From JANSWP01 sp041941305 (GTDB taxonomy: Bacteria > Bacteroidota > Bacteroidia > Chitinophagales > Saprospiraceae): a stretch of DNA of 64,000 nt. The notes beneath the pieces are model-generated. The model was given only the letters and a program-made list of their open reading frames with translations, made no database searches and was not told where the DNA came from. A program made the translations under genes and the position numbers. The stretch lies in NCBI GenBank assembly GCA_041941305.1, contig JBGTQJ010000050.1, forward strand, positions 4,084 to 68,083. Direction: 5' to 3'. Below, one piece after another: positions 26,101-31,090 of the stretch (position 1 is its first letter; each line of letters starts with the position of its first letter).

Positions 26101-29100
26101 CTGTAAAATCAAAATTTAGGTTTTTATCGGGTGTCCACCAAGATTCCAATCGTTGTTTATCATTATTGAATATAGCTATTTTGCTTCTTTCTTTCCAAGT
26201 TGATAAGGGAAGTATTGGTAAATAGCAATCTAATCCAGTATGATCTTCTGATGCAGCAATACTAATTCTTTTATCAATTATGAAATCTTCTGGCAAATCA
26301 AATTCATCGTTTCCAAAACTAAAATAAGGTCTATGATCCTCCATAGAGAGTTTTTGTCTTATAAATGCACCATCTTTCCAATACTTAATATGAGCCTCTA
26401 AAACAGTAAACTCTTCATTCATCAAAACCTCTCCAACGGCAGGCATTTCATCACAAAACAACTCAAATTCCCCATCTATCAATTGATAATGGGTATTGTC
26501 ATCATTCCAATAATAAGTCTTATCTGGTGTATCTCCTGCATTTGACCAACTAATGGATAGCTCAATTATTTTCTTGGACTCATTATTTGTATTGACTATA
26601 AGTCCCTGCTCGGTATCTTCTAATTCAAAGTTACAATATTCAAAATGAGGAAAGTCATATTCTGGTTTACTGCTACTTACCCAAACATCATAATAATTTA
26701 TTCTTTGCAATACGCCTGTATGTTCATTTCCGCTTTGATCATGTATCAGCCAAGTATCGGATTCATAACTAAAATCATAAAAGAGTATCAAGCCAGCTGC
26801 ACTTCTAGAAATACCGCTTAAGAAATCTTCCTGTATCTGTTCATAATCTTTAGCATAATTAAAAATAGCAATATCATCTATCTCCATTTCCAGTCCAGCT
26901 GATGGATGGCCAATGATCAATGGAGCCTCAGAGTCTTGAATTCCATAAGCGGTTGATTGTTCAACTCTCAAAGTTCGAATGACTCCATCTTTAATTAGTT
27001 CAATCGCATTCCCTGAACTACAGGAAAAGGCATAATGATGCCATTCTCCATCTGCTTCAAATTCAAAGTGATAAGTAATGAGACCTTCATTGGTTGAAAA
27101 AATTAATCTGTCCTTTTCAGTATATATTTTCCAGGAACCTTCTTGTCCCAGAATATATTTTGCCGTGCCATAATTACCTATATAATCAGATTTTACCCAA
27201 AATTCAACGGTAAAATCTGTTGGCAAGGTTAAATCGTCGGCATCTTTAATATAAACATACTGATCAGATTCTTCTAAATTAAGCGCATAGTCAACCGTGC
27301 TTTTTGGAACAGGCTGCAAGGGATTTGAAAATCTTTCAGGCTCATTTACTACTGGCGTCGATTCCAAAATCCAACCAATGTTGAAGCATTCTTGCTTATC
27401 TACTTCGCCATCAAAATGATACCTATATGCACTGGACTCATCGCCTCCTTCCTGTTTTAAATACAAATAATAAGTTTCACCTGAAGAAAAATCAAAGGGT
27501 ATACTGACTCGGTCAGACTCATTAGACAGCCTATTAATGGGTTGATAATTATTAAACTGTTCGTCGTAATCAAAGAGTACTGCTTCCTGTGGATTATGAT
27601 AATAAATAAGCCGATCCTGTTCATCAAATACCGATAATTGGGCATTTGCTAAAGTTCCTAAGCCTCGAAAAAATACATCAATACCTTCAGCACCCTCTCG
27701 AGTTCCTAGTTTCGCCTTTTTTGCACTCCTACTGAAATCATTGACTACACCAGGACTGGCAAGTGTAAACGCACTTAGACCAACTCCTTCATTATTAAGT
27801 TCATAAATTTGTCCATCTGTTGTTCCAATGATAGCCTGATACGATCCATCAAAACGATCTGGCAATAAATTGAACAGGTCTTCGAAACCATCAAAACAGT
27901 CAAAGGTCTTATCCTCCAAAAGGTGCATATAATAATCCCCTTCTCTAGTCCACCAGTCAATTCGATTTCCACCTTGCCCATCGTCTGAAATTAATTGAAG
28001 CTCAAAAATGTCTTCAGAGCTTAAGGTTAGCAAAGAAACCCCATCTGCCCCATCATTCTCCAAAAAGAAAGGACTGAGTGCCAAATCAATGTCTTTAGAC
28101 TCTGGTTTGTCAGCCAACTCAGACTCCGAAGGCAATCTAGGATCCATATAGACTTCATGGCCAGAACCCGGCGGAGCTGATCCATTTCCTCCTACTTTTA
28201 ATACCCCTAAACGACGCTGGTTGGCTTGGTCAAAAAGCAACCATTGACCATGGGTGTAATTAAAATTGAAATGCATAACTAATTGCTCATCTTCCAAATC
28301 AATCCTCTGAGACATATAATCTGAAAAGATTTCTGCTTCATCTCGCACATCGTTCCAAATACTTAAATCATCCAATTTTAAAATAGGCGAATCATCTCCA
28401 AGAGAACCAATATAAAAATCCTCACCTGACTCTTCTGTCGTATAGCTACCGGTTTTTTCCTCTATCAAAAATCCGTCTCTATAGAATGATAGACTATTTC
28501 CAGCAGAGAGCGTAAAGGCATAGTGATGCCATCTATTATCATTAATAAACCCATTTCTAAAATCAGTATTTGTACCAGAAGTGCTGACTATTAAATCTCT
28601 GCCGTCTTGTAAATTGACTCCCCAAATAGCTGGGATTTCAAAAACGGCGGAACTCGGAGAAACTGAATTACCTTCAAAATCTGATTTTCCCCAAAATTCA
28701 AAAGTAAAATTTCCCCCCAAATCTAAAGATCTTGTTTGTTCTACTACTATATGGCGCTCCTTGTTTGATAAATTCAAAACACGATCACCGGATACAGACA
28801 TCGGATACCTTGGTCTGGCTGAATTATTCACCCAGGCAGTGGTTATATCTAATCCATTAAAATTGCCATCCAGACCATGATTAGATACGTCTTTTACAAT
28901 GGCATTGGAGCCACCTTGACTATAGTCCAAATAGGCTATCAAGTCATTGTCCTCTTTATCAACACCTAAATCAATCATCTCCTGGATCTCTTCTTGCGTC
29001 AAATCGTCCCTCCAAATGGTCGTTTCGTCCATTTTTCCATTAAAACCATCATTGTTACCTCCAGAATCACCTTCATAGCGACCTCCAACTGTTATTCGAC

Positions 29101-30925
29101 TATCGGCTTTTGTCTCAATTTGACCATTGTGGATTTTTTCTGCAAGCAATTCCCCATTTAAGTATAGGGCAACTCGGCTCCCATCATAAGTGCCAGCCAA
29201 ATGAAACCATTTACCATGGCCTATAGGCAGGGGTTGTTTCGCATCTAAAAGGAGAATACCCGAACTGGTTTTCAGCAGAATGTTTGGAATTCCATTTTTT
29301 AACCTCAATTCTGCTTGATTTCGAGTACCAACCAGAAATTGGGTCTCTGAATAGCTATTGGGTTTCAACCAGGTGGCTAAAGTCAAAGCATTCGTACTTA
29401 AATCGCCTTCTCCCAAATCCAAAAAACCTTCCGCCCCGTCAAATTCCAGGGCAAATTCACCAGCTAAATTTTGATTCTCTTCATCTGAACTTTGATTCTC
29501 GTCTTCTTCTCCTAAAATACTTGCAATGTCTATGACTTCTTCTGGATCTTCAAAACGGAATAAGGGAATATCTTCATTAAAATCTTCTATCCAGTGAGCG
29601 TCACATTCGCTATCAATAAAATCCGCAGTTATTTGATAACTGGCTTTATTCTCGGTTTCCAGATTTAAAGCATAGAGGGTATGATTGCCAGAATTTAAAC
29701 CAAAAAAACTGACTAGTTCGTTTCGCGTGTCTGTATACACTTCCCCTCCGGCAGCATAATCAAAAGTGATAAATTTTGGATCATTTGTAAGGGTTCCATC
29801 CTCATCATAAATACCAGGCTGGCGATAAAGCACCATTCTATCCTGGTCGTCGTAGATTGTAAGAAGAAAATGATTGGTCAAATAACTCTCGGGATAGTCT
29901 AATCTGATTTCTTTACCTTCGGATCGAAGATATAGTTTTGGATCATCCGTAAGTACATCCAGAATCGGATAATCTTGGATTATATCTGCTGGGAATTCCT
30001 CATCGCCTTCCTTGCTGTACTTTATAAAATGGACAGGATCTTCCTGATTTTCTAAGACCATAACAGTATAAAAATCCTGCGTCACCGATACTGTCTCTTC
30101 TTCATTTTCAACACTAACGAATTCACTTTTTGGTTTCATGATAAAATTAACCGTACCATCCCCACTACCCAAACCGATCGGTTGCGCTCCTGATTCTGGC
30201 ATATACTCATTCTCATTACAGAAATAATCTAATTCCAAATCCGTAGATCGCCGATAATAGCCGGAGGTCAAGACCGTTGCGGTTATATTGCTTCCTTCCG
30301 AATAATAAGCTTCTACAGCATTGTTAATGGAGTTGTTTTTATAATGAATTTTCCAATTTCCGAAAGCATCTTTATATAGCGTAATATCTCCCACTTCTTG
30401 AAAATAAACCTCTGAAACCTGAACAGCATCCGAATATTCATAGATGACTGCCGAGGGGCAACAGGATTCAGCATCCCCTTCTATATAATTCCAAAAACTT
30501 TCAGCGTCTATTGTTAATTTATCTGTTTTGGTACCCGCTTTTACATAAATGGTATAGGCTTCTGTAGAATTCAATCGAAAGCTAAGGGTATTGGCATCCA
30601 GCGTCTCTTCCTGGCTATTATAAAAGCCAGCATTGTCTTCCTGTGGCGTATGAGTGGTGCGTATCACTTTTTCAGCATTGCGAAGCACTACCTGTCGATT
30701 TTCCTGATCGTAAATACTAAAAATAGTGGTTTCCTGCATGCTTGGTTTGGCAAATTCAATATCAATGAGGCGGGTACCTTCTACATCATCCGCTGGAGCA
30801 GCTGTGATGTAAATGGGACCTAGATCCTCTTCTGCTGATAGAATTGAATTTTCATTGTTAGAAGGTACTGATACAATGGTTGCAGAACTTATAATAAACA
30901 GGAAAAAGTAATATACACTATTCAT
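8177..30925 (-). CDS. Giant secreted LamG-domain surface protein (7582 aa)
   Basis: A single uninterrupted frame of 22.7 kb from ATG 30925. Residues 1-20 form a signal peptide (YYFFLFIISSATIV). I count ten LamG/concanavalin-like domains, recognisable by the pattern F(E/T)xWxK, then WHHxAxT, then YxDGxL, then DELRIW. They start near residues 490, 715, 1212, 1702, 2178, 2652, 6088, 6518, 6955 and 7385. Between and beside them is an unnamed beta-rich module of about 232 residues with two conserved cysteines (C-x2-IP early, and a late C before a short hydrophobic strand). About a dozen copies run in tandem at residues ~3250-5880, and others alternate with LamG. It ends in a LamG domain, without a type IX C-terminal domain. 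The gene lies 165 bp after the TANFOR gene and 22 bp before the FN3 gene. LamG domains typically bind glycans or proteins, so a giant adhesin is the likely role. No enzyme active site was seen. Confidence 0.92.
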   Translation of the reverse strand: MNSVYYFFLFIISSATIVSVPSNNENSILSAEEDLGPIYITAAPADDVEGTRLIDIEFAKPSMQETTIFSIYDQENRQVVLRNAEKVIRTTHTPQEDNAGFYNSQEETLDANTLSFRLNSTEAYTIYVKAGTKTDKLTIDAESFWNYIEGDAESCCPSAVIYEYSDAVQVSEVYFQEVGDITLYKDAFGNWKIHYKNNSINNAVEAYYSEGSNITATVLTSGYYRRSTDLELDYFCNENEYMPESGAQPIGLGSGDGTVNFIMKPKSEFVSVENEEETVSVTQDFYTVMVLENQEDPVHFIKYSKEGDEEFPADIIQDYPILDVLTDDPKLYLRSEGKEIRLDYPESYLTNHFLLTIYDDQDRMVLYRQPGIYDEDGTLTNDPKFITFDYAAGGEVYTDTRNELVSFFGLNSGNHTLYALNLETENKASYQITADFIDSECDAHWIEDFNEDIPLFRFEDPEEVIDIASILGEEDENQSSDEENQNLAGEFALEFDGAEGFLDLGEGDLSTNALTLATWLKPNSYSETQFLVGTRNQAELRLKNGIPNILLKTSSGILLLDAKQPLPIGHGKWFHLAGTYDGSRVALYLNGELLAEKIHNGQIETKADSRITVGGRYEGDSGGNNDGFNGKMDETTIWRDDLTQEEIQEMIDLGVDKEDNDLIAYLDYSQGGSNAIVKDVSNHGLDGNFNGLDITTAWVNNSARPRYPMSVSGDRVLNLSNKERHIVVEQTRSLDLGGNFTFEFWGKSDFEGNSVSPSSAVFEIPAIWGVNLQDGRDLIVSTSGTNTDFRNGFINDNRWHHYAFTLSAGNSLSFYRDGFLIEEKTGSYTTEESGEDFYIGSLGDDSPILKLDDLSIWNDVRDEAEIFSDYMSQRIDLEDEQLVMHFNFNYTHGQWLLFDQANQRRLGVLKVGGNGSAPPGSGHEVYMDPRLPSESELADKPESKDIDLALSPFFLENDGADGVSLLTLSSEDIFELQLISDDGQGGNRIDWWTREGDYYMHLLEDKTFDCFDGFEDLFNLLPDRFDGSYQAIIGTTDGQIYELNNEGVGLSAFTLASPGVVNDFSRSAKKAKLGTREGAEGIDVFFRGLGTLANAQLSVFDEQDRLIYYHNPQEAVLFDYDEQFNNYQPINRLSNESDRVSIPFDFSSGETYYLYLKQEGGDESSAYRYHFDGEVDKQECFNIGWILESTPVVNEPERFSNPLQPVPKSTVDYALNLEESDQYVYIKDADDLTLPTDFTVEFWVKSDYIGNYGTAKYILGQEGSWKIYTEKDRLIFSTNEGLITYHFEFEADGEWHHYAFSCSSGNAIELIKDGVIRTLRVEQSTAYGIQDSEAPLIIGHPSAGLEMEIDDIAIFNYAKDYEQIQEDFLSGISRSAAGLILFYDFSYESDTWLIHDQSGNEHTGVLQRINYYDVWVSSSKPEYDFPHFEYCNFELEDTEQGLIVNTNNESKKIIELSISWSNAGDTPDKTYYWNDDNTHYQLIDGEFELFCDEMPAVGEVLMNEEFTVLEAHIKYWKDGAFIRQKLSMEDHRPYFSFGNDEFDLPEDFIIDKRISIAASEDHTGLDCYLPILPLSTWKERSKIAIFNNDKQRLESWWTPDKNLNFDFTAELGNAIFETSEHEIAHAVRLPFNADIATSYTIFIEVEPWAGLGLGNMYGGNAQVEFTGQKIEDACNVVHWLYPDPEFTTTPPWFSDPEEPLTGHTDYTLGLAPQEGIILEEFELPASYTVQAWVKLGDFSSTSAFMTWGNTEDETSFHKLSFPKNNQETIVWESSVTQPDRIDAAYDFGTDWHHIAITKDAYGDGKIYVDGELLKTQRILNAPNTNYIQIGGSGFQGSIDDLAISSGARTKAQIQVDYVSGFDPVANADNLLAFYNFNEGTGEWLIRDHSDNRYTGMLQIQDATTAWAASDIPPSLDIIAISAPYGVIANPDGGLTFYTEEALESIEELAIEYVVNNGNSQILWWSGTGQHYQGASNLLCQNMVNSREEVLNSSVTSYKVLLKDDNGVYHYAASSNGMTTSNLEMTSEPSEIDMMNSIRLGKLSGENPETGLNFEFYGNLTMSHFEAGVYDITNERIIAYRSPIVNLFINYGADGFVQSIDENEMLADRFEMPLTLNSNNEYQLFFRLADESMGSWDFVQSDLTSDCEPNHWKWISEFDEGTAPDWFRNPKAKGDTNHAIALNGEGRVELKHFECPDNFTVEAWIMLEENMGGDILKWHNTNSPENAIIKIQWDPINFRWNIIYSQYIAGSGEAERAEGNASNRSFTPGEWHHLAVSRSTNGRVWIYLNGQRVGGGDVQGSFSSSSNLLQVGPYRSNIDELSIWSVEKSLQDIEADITGFEATAPNLEAYYLFDEGAGAFLINDYTSNERYGTLKGINYNTAWIASDREAINLNTITSDFALVAQENIGVNFIKQSPVDIQNFYFISSATPHYSSPMRRWIGLDDDSNRCECHHNVGFGIRDMPSNGTNLISYVNEYYTAYLETSDGRYYKAEKFNSAVTEFLELAEKPEVFRSNRVRFRKNDTDLEFLFDNTHVMNTATIGIYDRTQDHLVAYGTSSDLTLWDLDASTNPYSNLTLNANGDGFSIPLDLTDDGANYEFCLVLEDGTFNVWSSENASVDCQGAYWLCYYNSDSEELPEWFVDPKAVVAGATNHSIHLTDETTKLKLVPAEALNLDNDFSIDFWIKRQSGGIKILRQDQVALKLSDDFSSDFFRLLTSNQQTNYQTNILDEGSEWHHYAITGTYGSSLNIYQDAELIGQYSENYSAIGSNSTAGISLEVEGSEIEIELDELRFWGRQLSHDEIRDYFFKNTNNSLVDLIAYYSFDEGIQTANPNILIDHTGQGHFGIHQNNLGRIVSTLPNSPNFNFCDGCGLLVQSTPTGDLILYQERDVDYDIESICLIQGEDFKYWTPDGLLIEKIGEADPVIRCEAIPDIGSVLINETGKETDIGISFTGTIPYTLYVHGQMRTTPGMATFGKSVNNTFFSSLQAALNYITFEESGNGYNPVLVSESVTTDELDLSLQRHFKTIALKKGTTNYIIPYDENGSAGLPTIVSTFAEGIEDLSSTEIFVRNTTANVDYGEFAFQDLLSSTDCPETLLTGTIQIYNDLLFELKGCYKAYLELQADNTYEMPYAKIQSLGTIKEALCIYPNNQKYFIQDQSLLYQTNNDQMEVLQTFDNSQWGSNLESAYLKVERDGATFYYELANITQPYFVVISEAAYAAVAKPDVSWIFAVQQADNGNYNLIGPSEDIESLYLSRTDGSEEYYLPEQNLVYEMNTKLACGAIPSDLGDDVFNIEIVTKAKQNQPSRFLMTTGMNTHFLSVTETSGIEDFEMPPYLSIQSLEEWNVNNPSSINTPFGPKRVGILEIPATPLLEELTISMWEIRNETERQVSFREPDGRIKIINYYGDIPSPPGIQIWGNDFAVPVPESANVIYIRHDTGGEIKDYRFEFDSDRLEEGCYYLPVDDGNTAVISDDKVTLQETVYEYTLAHTPEEPNSQRLFGNFENIDELFLLSEGGITHYHSNTEGFYYDVKANALTCEALPNQFDRTVHEEIWVKTTDGNYYGCTDLTVPYLINQSAPAAIQNFEQPDYFKLNSTSSNLTFEFPIAQLAGELEMAIWETDVTYGDRMLASRKTDGTIEFVDYYLDQVGPIQRHENNDEYVWPNYESKDLYVRHTAADGTINDYYFPIGNSTGGLDCANLLLASPITQDDSRFALPNNTYAYSTERVDSERTIVGDLTALKGMYINKEDGSATYYDKTAEIAYDISNNLITCEDMPTAISTGISEVWLKSNDGTTYGLNNLDYKYFTTQSTSLFDDLPLMGYIRIQQVAGSDNELQLVFSSSMTSANLKMAVWEEQSNGSERIVAHRENDVLNTITYNIDLPAPPVTSDAPNIINLNNLENKRIYINYTPDGESYYDFLFLLEDIEYTGDCAYLPLSVNHTNTVVASKFVLPTIEYAFGIERVDDLTKLRGTIEDISELYVKYTDGSGKYFNESFGVSYNLETEEMICETIVGGLGANIREIWLKTTNADGTITDYAITNLNQLYLTPRNSSEIDDLTIPNFIVVSTPTAPETGLDLAFSDASLSQEAILAVWETLADGAERMLSIRDNTQVHTYSYNASGLPNAPQNFASSGNIPFSDVAGKQLYIQRSTANSIMRYQFDLASLNLNTGCQVLVLETPDNAIAAEKFDVPFTDYVYSIDPESNTNTLFGTADNVDELWIERSTGTAFYSSGSENFVFDGTNYSINCSAIPTDLGTDVTSAWIKTKGTSSTPAKFFQLSSLDAQYFIENTVDNYPTISIPDFIELNNPASPNTGMDLAFSNAISQENITMSIWNDTQMEAIWEEGEFSVYSYNSAGLAEDPTITTTNSNLPFASTTGKTLYVRYDDGTTTKDYQINMENIDLASGCQYIVFNTSDSDFTMYFERPFSDYAYAIDLSSANNGLIGTIENIDELWIERSAGQTAFYRADSENILFDGTNYSINCNDMLSELGSDLTAVWIKTQDTEPKYYRITDINSQYFIEASASDYPGISIPDFIELNNPVSPGTGMDLAFSNAISQSNVSLAIWNGDQLETNWVGGTIKTYTYNSAGFPNPPAITNDSNNLPFSSVAGKTLYVRYDDGSSVKDYEISVDNIDLTNGCQYIIFNTTVDDFSSKFELPFTDYAYSVDLENNTLIGTIDNIDELWIERSTGTAFYSSTSENIFFDGSSYSINCEAIPSELGDDAVSAWIKTISEAETTSYYQLSNLNEQYFIEQEASDYPTITVPNFMQFSTASSPGTGLDLTFSNAGLAANIQMAIWEGSSKLHTLWNNGSIHAVSYDANDIPSSPVTTTSETNLPFSNGNQLYIRYEDGDEINDYEITLANLNVANDCAYIVLNESADNFEDKFDLSSMFQYTLVENNGNWSLTGDDSNIEELYLVDNASGNQYYKKYDSGTIRYQTSSGGYDCVAFPFDALAQSSTSVWLKSNDNGTVKYYGVDDFDQPYFTERNLSDLPAFSWPSLIQLDASANDRVDLTFLDSGLEDQLTLALWLENSTPKLLTLRTSEELKEVTYADHIPNEPTSKSNLNQIDLRNPNKKVFYIKNNSDGKTYQFNLDSEKVTEACYILPLEQGAEVTDIENKFDLEANTSHQYYVRKAGNKNHLHGDDSIIEELYIVRNNNNIHYYQKSGNTYHFIQTNNNKTNCRNLPSHLGNTVNEVWVKVNENGTEKYYGTTDIDLGYMILKQATDLAHVQIPELMELSKSGGDGIATLNLDLSFLTEGISTDANLQMALWEEPSEGTAKLLALRSNSELVMVPYINNIPQTPISNTSNLNNFNLSGMDGLENKYLYIKRDDNSTYKIALAKNKLDDNCYVVTLGGNTATVAEEKFDIGGLFAYAVNADNNLIGNMEVIEEMYLIKNDNSTELYVVSDEISYAFDGSDYSINCNFLPTIIGDDVTQAWIKTATDAENEERYYQITNLANTYFLEQQAENYPSITLPDFIQVSQASTPNTGLNLNFSDTDISGNITMAIWEGTDQLRTLWEGGSINSVSYNDDGFAYAPVQSANVNLLPYTIANSTGNILFVRHDDGTTTKDYSVDLSTLSSNCEYIVFNNSANDFSDKFDLASMYPYVVDNENNLLGDLTNIDQLYVIGSDDKLTYYGMTNGVKYDESNNSMICNTQIPTEIATNVNDIWILTTEGNHFGLEGLTGQYLGVKTSSDFADFTIPIYIRYAKVTGTNEISYDLYRENGNFSLTDDELSFAIWESDANGERMLALQEERKLQTIAYTNGYPQTPVAQSVRFYGPGSNNDPRQISFSNLNNKIFYIDNDGQHYQVGIPVELAEDNCHFALLSEDNKIANDPGRFDIEAIFPYSLEPLSSLNSSTGQMDVVSYVLEPMTNVKEVYVKHSDNSTDWSVFNSEEAYLYHNQTNTAECTFDYNFATDANEIWVKNAEDKIYRINDLSAGFFVEQNAADYPTLIIPKLIKYEVSEGSNTTYLEFLEDILADGTSFAISNTNHTVLHGQGNTITSASYSSVVGTLASSLTVEAGTTILPILEDIIDNVTYKLYIKLADGKKYKFSIQDLLAAESCEQYFVLHQEDNTIPDTYFDLPQVMATGTAPFNTALNFANTTDYLISDYPGITSVGTFEAWLKPTVNDVLIASWGGLGTNAGITVKINSQGKLVVNDITFDITVCCNEWYHLAVTISDHSGIKKINAFLDGVKAETNDVNDFPSLPIATDGKLRLGVPINGSTQHIFQGEMDEVRLWNVRRSTTELIENRGKELMGTEADLALYYKFNTNTSVFADGAGTDNAGHLIAFEDYNISQSGSNYSLNGNLTVIETLIIEHENGDITHYDNVGSVYSSNDGTINCYNSIPSNLGTAISKVWIDLGGQNNIYGTDDLSNPYFKKQTTLPSVTIPEFLRFQPVTNSAQYNWDFNGSNPGSLKFSIWNSADDQILALRENGIIQIVDYAGFQPAITPGVQNAATIDLADLADRVIYIERANGSRVKFTLPATADDHSCYHAVFVGDDPNIADEKFELPSVIAPGTAPFNASLDLSSGTNYIETNYDGITGKNDRTIETWIKTSNEGTILSWGKTGSNGKNWKVAVEPTGELSVRVKGGYRIGTEKVNDNEWHHIAIVLVDDGSPNANELVFYIDGELETYSDTDGQAINTATGGFLELGSFNGEEVFSGLIDELRIWSVARSQGDISSTMGYELLGSEIGLELYYNFNSGTDPQDVSGNNRNGTFIAPVAAYEVETTGNTSTLLGDLMIIKRVFYENNAGELYYYNLTNGFFFDEVNGTMICESFAGEIGNDVAKVWLKTADKFYRITDLSTQTLEEVNSGAMPSTPVEDFVKFSEATAGGFDLSFSDNNLSDNLTLALWNKNDDKLLAYRENEELKLVNYSGGSAISIDVQSDPNLFDIPNLNDKHLYIKKPNGKKYKVTLLAGGTAGCFFAPVKTDDANISDDKFVLPTVGISLPIAGGFSNSSDNYIATSWKGITEDKSRSFEAWVKTSSSNKVIAEWGTGGNGKRWKVMVNNNGELRIAVNGGTRIGTSKINDGTWHHIAVVLEKDNNTNVNDVKLYVDGELENNSSTSGRPINTSDAGVVSIGAANNGGSILKGEIDEVRIWSKALNKNQIQNNMNQELTGTETDLALYFNFNGSSNPQDISGNNRNGVLYPLPDYEIETTGNSSDLVGNLTIVKQLFYEKNNGKLYYYNLTDGFFYKDDNGAMECNTFSGTIGSNIAKVWVKTDDGNGAKYYQITDLSVGGMEEIDVSVMPANPVEDFVKLSDAATPGYNLNFSSTDLENDLTLALWNKDEDELLAYRENGELKLITYSEGIPSSIDVQSDPNLLNIDDLKDRHLYIQDSNGDKYKVTLKEGTIADCFFAAVKNADTNISDDKFDLPFIPPAGGGFSNTSANYISTNWKGIGGKGSRTFEAWVKPTNKNKTLVYWGGAGNGNKWQILIDDAGRLKLHVNGGWRTGTTDIRDGDWHHVAVVLNNDGSPTTKEVKLYVDGQEETYSNTKNRAINTKKITLLCVNATPVAGSILKGELDEVRIWSKALSQSEIQAKMNKELTGTETDLELYFNFNNVSGASVPDESPNGRDGTIN
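8200..12700 (-). repeat. Four ~1.29-kb repeats (LamG plus two-cysteine module) at the C-terminal end of the giant protein
   Basis: A marker in the DELRIW segment of each LamG domain (plus-strand CTCCAAATAC or a variant) falls at 8331, 9621, 10911 and about 12210. The spacings are 1290, 1290 and 1299 bp, or 430-433 residues. Each unit has one LamG domain and one two-cysteine module; the last unit ends with LamG only. The exact period between the first three indicates recent tandem duplication. Confidence 0.85.
13300..21200 (-). repeat. About twelve tandem ~232-residue two-cysteine modules without LamG
   Basis: The motif (N/E)IDELWI with a following TGxAFYS or DGSxxYY recurs about every 690-730 bp, near 21170, 20400, 19690, 18990, 18270, 17580, 16880, 16190, 15480, 14760, 14050 and 13300. 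Each copy continues with C-x2-IPSELG, a VWIKT segment, then IPDFI, LDLAFSNA, MAIWEG, LYVRYDDGT and a second cysteine before YIVFN. The copies at 16.2-18.4 kb are the most alike: one well-matched pair (17282 and 17978) is spaced 696 bp. I do not recognise the fold; the segment pattern suggests all-beta. Confidence 0.8.
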
Positions 30926-31090
30926 GCTTTTGTTAGTTTTCTTTTGAAAGCCAGCTTTGCTGACATTAAATTGATTCGTTAACCGTGATCCTCTACTTCA
31001 AAATTTCAAAAAACAAGGCTAGCCCCTCACTTACCAGACCATTTCCACCAAAAGCTGGCATGATCTGGAAAAGGAAGATTCCAGTCTCTC
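30926..31090 (-). other. Gap between the two giant genes
   Basis: This 165-bp gap holds no gene. Just after the TANFOR stop codon there is a weak potential hairpin (6-bp stem CTGGAA/TTCCAG, 8-nt loop) with no T-run, so I do not call a terminator. Cotranscription of the giant genes remains likely but unproved. Confidence 0.4.
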